Positions 61,103 to 64,000 of a stretch of 64,000 bases of DNA are shown here, one piece after another; positions within the stretch are counted from its first letter, which is position 1; each line of letters begins with the position of its first letter. The stretch is taken from the NCBI RefSeq assembly GCF_011189575.1, contig NZ_PUJW01000005.1, positions 182,297 to 246,296 of the forward strand, given 5' to 3'. Source of the DNA: Photorhabdus cinerea. Lineage in GTDB: Bacteria > Pseudomonadota > Gammaproteobacteria > Enterobacterales > Enterobacteriaceae. Under the pieces are notes generated by a model. It was not told the DNA's origin, made no database searches, and worked only from the letters and a program-made list of their open reading frames with translations. Both the position numbers and the translations under genes were made by a program.

Positions 61103-61432
61103 TTACTCAGTAATACATGAATGCTTTGAGATGACCTGCGACATTTCGTCCTGTTCGCCATATAAAACGATCCCGGACGTGTCGATTTGATTTTCCAACT
61201 GACGCAGGTCATAAGCGCTCTGGAGACGCAACCAAAACTCAGGTGTACTTCCCAGCGCTGCGGCAATACGAATTGCCAGTGGTGGAGTTAACGCAGTTTT
61301 ACCGGCAAGAAAACGCGATACCGTAGCGGGTGTTACTCCAATATTGAGTGCAAAGCGACGACCACTAACACCCATGTCCTCTAAATCTCTGGCTATAATC
61401 TCTCCAGGATGGGAAATTTTAAACTGTCTCAT
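61103..61432 (-). CDS. higA: HigA-type antitoxin
   Basis: A 109-residue Xre-type protein (HPGEIIARDLEDMGVSGRRFALNIGVTPATVSRFLAGKTALTP). It follows the toxin gene with a one-base overlap, the toxin-first order typical of HigBA. The C-terminal part (FWLRLQSAYDLRQ) is conserved. It binds the operator upstream of higB. Confidence 0.93.
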   Translation of the reverse strand: MRQFKISHPGEIIARDLEDMGVSGRRFALNIGVTPATVSRFLAGKTALTPPLAIRIAAALGSTPEFWLRLQSAYDLRQLENQIDTSGIVLYGEQDEMSQVISKHSCITE

Positions 61433-61710
61433 TAGTGATAATCCTCATAATTCAAAATGTAAGCATCACCGTTAATGAACTGAAAAGTAATGCGCCAGTT
61501 AGCCCGGACAGTAATAGACCAGTAACCTTCGCGATCTCCTTTCAACGGGTGAAGTCTATAGATTTGACGGCTTAACTCGCCTATTTCATTTGCCGCATCA
61601 ATAGCCTGTAAACGGTCGTTAATCCTCTCGGCATCCTGCGCCGGTACACCAGAAGTAATCCCTTTTTCAAAAAGTTGCTTCAACCCTTTGTGCTTGAATG
61701 ATTTAATCAT
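61432..61710 (-). CDS. higB: HigB-type mRNA interferase toxin
   Basis: A 92-residue RelE-superfamily toxin (start 61710, MIKSFKHKGLKQLFEKG). The C-terminal core RLHPLKGDREGYWSITVRANWRITFQF holds the catalytic Arg and the Trp-rich sheet, ending in NYEDYH. It cuts mRNA on the ribosome. Confidence 0.93.
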   Translation of the reverse strand: MIKSFKHKGLKQLFEKGITSGVPAQDAERINDRLQAIDAANEIGELSRQIYRLHPLKGDREGYWSITVRANWRITFQFINGDAYILNYEDYH

Positions 61711-61726
61711 CGTCCTATCCGTATTA

Positions 61727-61765
61727 CATGGCGTGTAATAGCATACGACAATGTTACACGTCATG
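61727..61765 (-). promoter_or_regulatory. higBA operator
   Basis: Inverted repeat CATGGCGTGTAA (61727-61738) and TTACACGTCATG (61754-61765), one mismatch in 12, 17 bases upstream of higB. The spacing fits a dimer-of-dimers HigA site. Confidence 0.7.
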
Positions 61766-61828
61766 CAATAGTCACAATAAGTCATCAGGTGCAATTGCGT
61801 TAACCTGTTGCCATTTGAGGAGGTTTGG

Positions 61829-62050
61829 TGAAAGAAGTGGAATTGTCGGTACTGGCACTACATTTGTTACAGATCTCTTTGGTATACGTGAATACCTTAT
61901 GATTCAACAGGTGCTTAACGAGCCAAACTGGCTCCCAAGGATGAAAATAGAGGACTTCAGGGCATTGACGCCGTTGATTTACTCCAATGTGAATCCCTAT
62001 GGAATATTTGAGCTGGATATGAACACGAGATTACTCATTGAATATGACAC
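61829..62050 (+). pseudogene. Tn3-family transposase C-terminal relic
   Basis: The plus strand reads VKEVELSVLALHLLQISLVY and VNTL in one frame, then after a one-base shift MIQQVLNEPNWLPRMKIED and FRALTPLIYSNVNPYGIFEL plus DMNTRL. Together this is the C-terminal end of Tn3-type TnpA. The rest of the gene, resolvase and terminal repeats are absent. Confidence 0.75.
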
Positions 62051-62321
62051 AAAACAGGCATTCTCTGATCCTTATGAGCATTCACCTTATAGTTATTTAA
62101 CGCCTTACCTTTCACATAGTCGTTGTGCTGCTAAAAGAGATTCAAAGTTTTATATGAAACTGACAAAAATCTATTTTAAGAAATATTCTCGTGTCATGTG
62201 TTTTACGGCTGGCGTTTTTATGGCTTTTATGTATTCATTTACTACCCACCATGGGTATTGGTATTGATGGTAGGTATGAGAGGTGCTATCATTCTCTTGG
62301 TTTTGATTAAAGAGAGGGATA

Positions 62322-62504
62322 ATGTCTAGCGATGAACTAATAAAGCAAATCAAAGCGGTTGGCTGGAATTTTGTGCGAGCCAATGGTTCGCACCATATTT
62401 TCGAGAAATCAGGGGAACCCAGCCCGATAGTAATTCCGCATCCGCGCAAAGATTTGGCGGTCGGGACATTCAATAAAATACTTAAACAAGCAGGACTGAA
62501 ATAA
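62322..62504 (+). CDS. hicA: HicA toxin
   Basis: A 60-residue double-stranded-RNA-binding-fold toxin (MSSDELIKQIKAVGWNFVRA). The catalytic histidine is in ANGSHHIF, followed by IPHPRKDLAVGTFNKILKQAGL. AGGGATA precedes the ATG. It cuts mRNA when free of HicB. Confidence 0.94.
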   Translation: MSSDELIKQIKAVGWNFVRANGSHHIFEKSGEPSPIVIPHPRKDLAVGTFNKILKQAGLK

Positions 62505-62555
62505 CTTAATTAAGCGGTTGAAAGACCGCTCTTTAATCAAAGAGAAGGTGTAAGC

Positions 62556-62963
62556 ATGAGATATCCTATTTATTTACATCAGGCTGACGACGGATCGTTT
62601 TCCGGTTTTGTGCCAGACGTGATCGGATGTTACTTTGCTGGCGATACCATTGACGACGCTATTAGCGATGCTCAAAACGCATTAGATACTTATTTTGAAT
62701 ACATGAGCGAAAAGGGTGAGGCTCCAGTACAAGCCAGAACTGTTGCTGACCATCTAAGCAATGAAGATTGCACCGGCGGCAGTTGGGCTTATGTTGACAT
62801 GGATTTAACTAAATACGATGGAAAAACTATCAAACTAAACATTACTATGCCCCAACTTTTGTTGGGTAGAATTGATGAATACGTGAACTCACATCGTGAG
62901 TATCATAGCCGCAGCGGATTCTTGGCTGAATTGGCTCGGCGTGAGCTGTCGAAACACTCGTAA
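62556..62963 (+). CDS. hicB: HicB antitoxin
   Basis: A 135-residue protein with the partial RNase H-like fold (YLHQADDGSFSGFVPDVIGCYFAGDTIDDAISDAQNAL) and a C-terminal ribbon-helix-helix (LNITMPQLLLGRIDEYVNSHREYHSRSGFLAELARREL). It binds HicA and the operon promoter. AGAAGGTG lies eight bases ahead of the ATG. Confidence 0.94.
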   Translation: MRYPIYLHQADDGSFSGFVPDVIGCYFAGDTIDDAISDAQNALDTYFEYMSEKGEAPVQARTVADHLSNEDCTGGSWAYVDMDLTKYDGKTIKLNITMPQLLLGRIDEYVNSHREYHSRSGFLAELARRELSKHS

Positions 62964-62989
62964 GATAATCCCTCTATCAAAACCATGAA

Positions 62990-63014
62990 AAACCTGCTAA
63001 CAGCGGGTTTTTTC
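62990..63014 (+). terminator. hicAB terminator
   Basis: AACCTGCTAACAGCGGGTT stem-loop followed by TTTTTC, about 25 bases after the hicB stop. Confidence 0.75.
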
Positions 63015-63071
63015 TTTACTAATTGGTGCTACAACCAGAATGCGCCTAATGTAACCAACGTTATGTTAAAA

Positions 63072-63104
63072 AATCGCCTGCGAAAATCTCTCCCGCAGGC
63101 GATT
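63072..63104. terminator. Second hairpin after hicAB
   Basis: Perfect 11-bp stem AATCGCCTGCG / CGCAGGCGATT with an 11-base loop and CTTT after it. It may back up the first terminator or mark the end of a foreign segment. Confidence 0.6.
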
Positions 63105-63129
63105 CTTTAGCATAACGTGTATTAGACGA

Positions 63130-63440
63130 ACTATGACCCTGGGTCAATTTGTCTGATTGCCAAGTTTGTGATGTCAGGTTCTTGGAGAGCAAACTGTATT
63201 GAACTGGTGATACCGACCCGAACCCCACCTAAAAAGATCAATCCCTTTCGCTTTTGTGGAGGGGGATGTTCCTGGTGTGCTGTTTTGTCGTTTCGCTCAA
63301 TTCCTTTGGGTTTGAATGTTCAACCGGCACCGATAACCCCCGTCCTGTACTACGGGGGTAGTCTCAGGATATCTTCGGGCTTTCTAGCCACGCCACCTAA
63401 TTTTCAATATCACAGTTAGCTCGGTTGCTTGTTTTTTTGA
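63130..63440. other. Gene-free region with a hairpin resembling that at 32.96 kb
   Basis: About 310 bases, more GC rich than its surroundings. It contains CCCCCGTCCTGTACTACGGGG (63338-63358) and GTAGT, similar to the hairpin near 32970. A frame of 83 codons exists but has no protein-like features. Confidence 0.35.
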
Positions 63441-63450
63441 GGGGCTTTTT

Positions 63451-63669
63451 TTAGTTTTTTTCGCCATTTTTGAAAATTAGTTCACCTTTATCATTTACAT
63501 CGATTTTGTGCATTTTCGCTTCTAATATGAAGTGCACAATATCTGATTCTCTATATATGGTTTTCACTCCGTTCATTACGTTTTTTCTTGTTAACTCATA
63601 AGAAATATCTTTTAAATCAATAGCTTCTGAGTCTTTTAACCTAATGGTTTTGATTAGAGGTTCTTTCAT
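63451..63669 (-). CDS. Small hypothetical protein (72 residues)
   Basis: Start ATG at 63669 (MKEPLIKTIRLKDSEAIDLK) with GAGAAG about seven bases upstream. Charged, with a helix-rich middle (YRESDIVHFILEAKMHKIDV) that could be a ribbon-helix-helix or small DNA-binding fold. It may bind the inverted repeat just upstream of it. Family not recognised. Confidence 0.5.
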   Translation of the reverse strand: MKEPLIKTIRLKDSEAIDLKDISYELTRKNVMNGVKTIYRESDIVHFILEAKMHKIDVNDKGELIFKNGEKN

Positions 63670-63710
63670 GTTTTTACTTCTCGTCTGGTTGCTTTTCTTT
63701 GATCCTATTA

Positions 63711-63799
63711 CATGTATACATATTTTCAATTACTAGTTGACATGTAATCTATAACAGGTGTATTTTTGCTTTAAATGTAATTCGTAATATGTATACATG
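63711..63799. promoter_or_regulatory. Perfect 14-bp inverted repeat in a divergent promoter
   Basis: CATGTATACATATT (63711-63724) and its exact complement AATATGTATACATG (63786-63799), 61 bases apart, flank the region between two divergent small genes. Each arm contains the palindrome ATGTATACAT. This is a typical two-site operator layout. Confidence 0.7.
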
Positions 63800-63807
63800 G
63801 TGCACTT

Positions 63808-63942
63808 GTGAACATCATCTACTTTGACTATATAGAAGGGTACGGCATCAACGCCAAAGTCGGCGTTGAGTGGGGGGTCCGCTTGGAAAACGGAAAATAT
63901 CCTACGCTAAGCCTGTTTTTTGTACAGATTGATATCAACTGA
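63808..63942 (+). CDS. Small hypothetical protein (44 residues)
   Basis: Starts with GTG at 63808 and reads NIIYFDYIEGYGINAKVGVE followed by WGVRLENGKYPTLSLFFVQIDIN. Beta-rich pattern. It lies nine bases after the right arm of the inverted repeat, so it would be a controlled gene. Only the position supports it. Confidence 0.35.
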   Translation: MNIIYFDYIEGYGINAKVGVEWGVRLENGKYPTLSLFFVQIDIN

Positions 63943-64000
63943 TCGTAACGGACGGTATTTTCCAGCTCCTAACTTAAGATTATTACGCCAGATGTAATCT

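Noticed and set aside
1..64000. CRISPR arrays and tRNA or rRNA genes
   Set aside because: No regularly spaced repeats and no cloverleaf or rRNA sequence was seen on either strand.

Overview
The window is a piece of an AT-rich enterobacterial chromosome that I assign to the genus Photorhabdus. The assignment rests on a contractile injection operon of the Photorhabdus virulence cassette (PVC) type, a stlA-type phenylalanine ammonia-lyase next to a toxin-complex-type GH18 chitinase, and E. coli-like core synteny (rnb, nth-rsx, add, manA, fumC-tus, ynfM/ynfL-mlc-bioD2, ynfB, ydfG). The tus gene carries a near-consensus Ter site in its promoter, so the window lies in the replication-terminus region.

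Layout. 1-16.6 kb (minus strand) is the PVC operon from pvc1 to a partial pvc14: tube, three sheaths, LysM adaptor, VgrG-like spike, gp25, PAAR tip, two very large baseplate proteins and the tape measure. Pvc11 carries an internal duplication of about 450 residues and Pvc12 a tandem duplication of about 93 residues. No fibre gene sits between pvc12 and pvc14. A relic of another sheath C-terminus lies between pvc2 and pvc1, and the leader has a perfect hairpin containing an ops-like core. 17-31 kb is mostly core: a secreted alkyl sulfatase, rnb, nth with rsxABCDGE, ydgK, ydgJ and a yfeH-like transporter. 31-34 kb is a small accessory patch with an unknown small protein, a lipoprotein, and a graveyard of three gene fragments, one of which is a relic of the P1 peptidase gene that is intact at 59-60 kb. 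34-39 kb is core again (add, ydgA, manA, fumC).

39-48 kb is accessory material around tus: a Xre-RES toxin-antitoxin pair, a TnpB/omega-RNA relic, a VOC protein, tus with Ter, a Cry/PirB-like toxin gene split by an in-frame amber codon, a truncated lysine aminomutase overlapping a LysE exporter, a chitin-active LPMO, a PspA relic and a TacAT pair. 48-56 kb is a core block ending in stlA. 56-60 kb holds the chitinase, an unreported-looking nucleotidyl cyclase toxin of the anthrax edema factor/ExoY family, and the P1 peptidase. 60.5-64 kb is again accessory: a cupin, HigBA, a Tn3 transposase relic, HicAB and a divergent pair of small genes around a perfect inverted repeat.

Functionally the accessory genes point to life in insects: a protein-injection nanomachine, chitin attack (LPMO and chitinase), pore-forming and cyclase toxins, and cinnamate supply for stilbene synthesis. 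Four toxin-antitoxin pairs and at least six gene relics show heavy turnover near the terminus. All family assignments are from reading the sequences; no database search was run.
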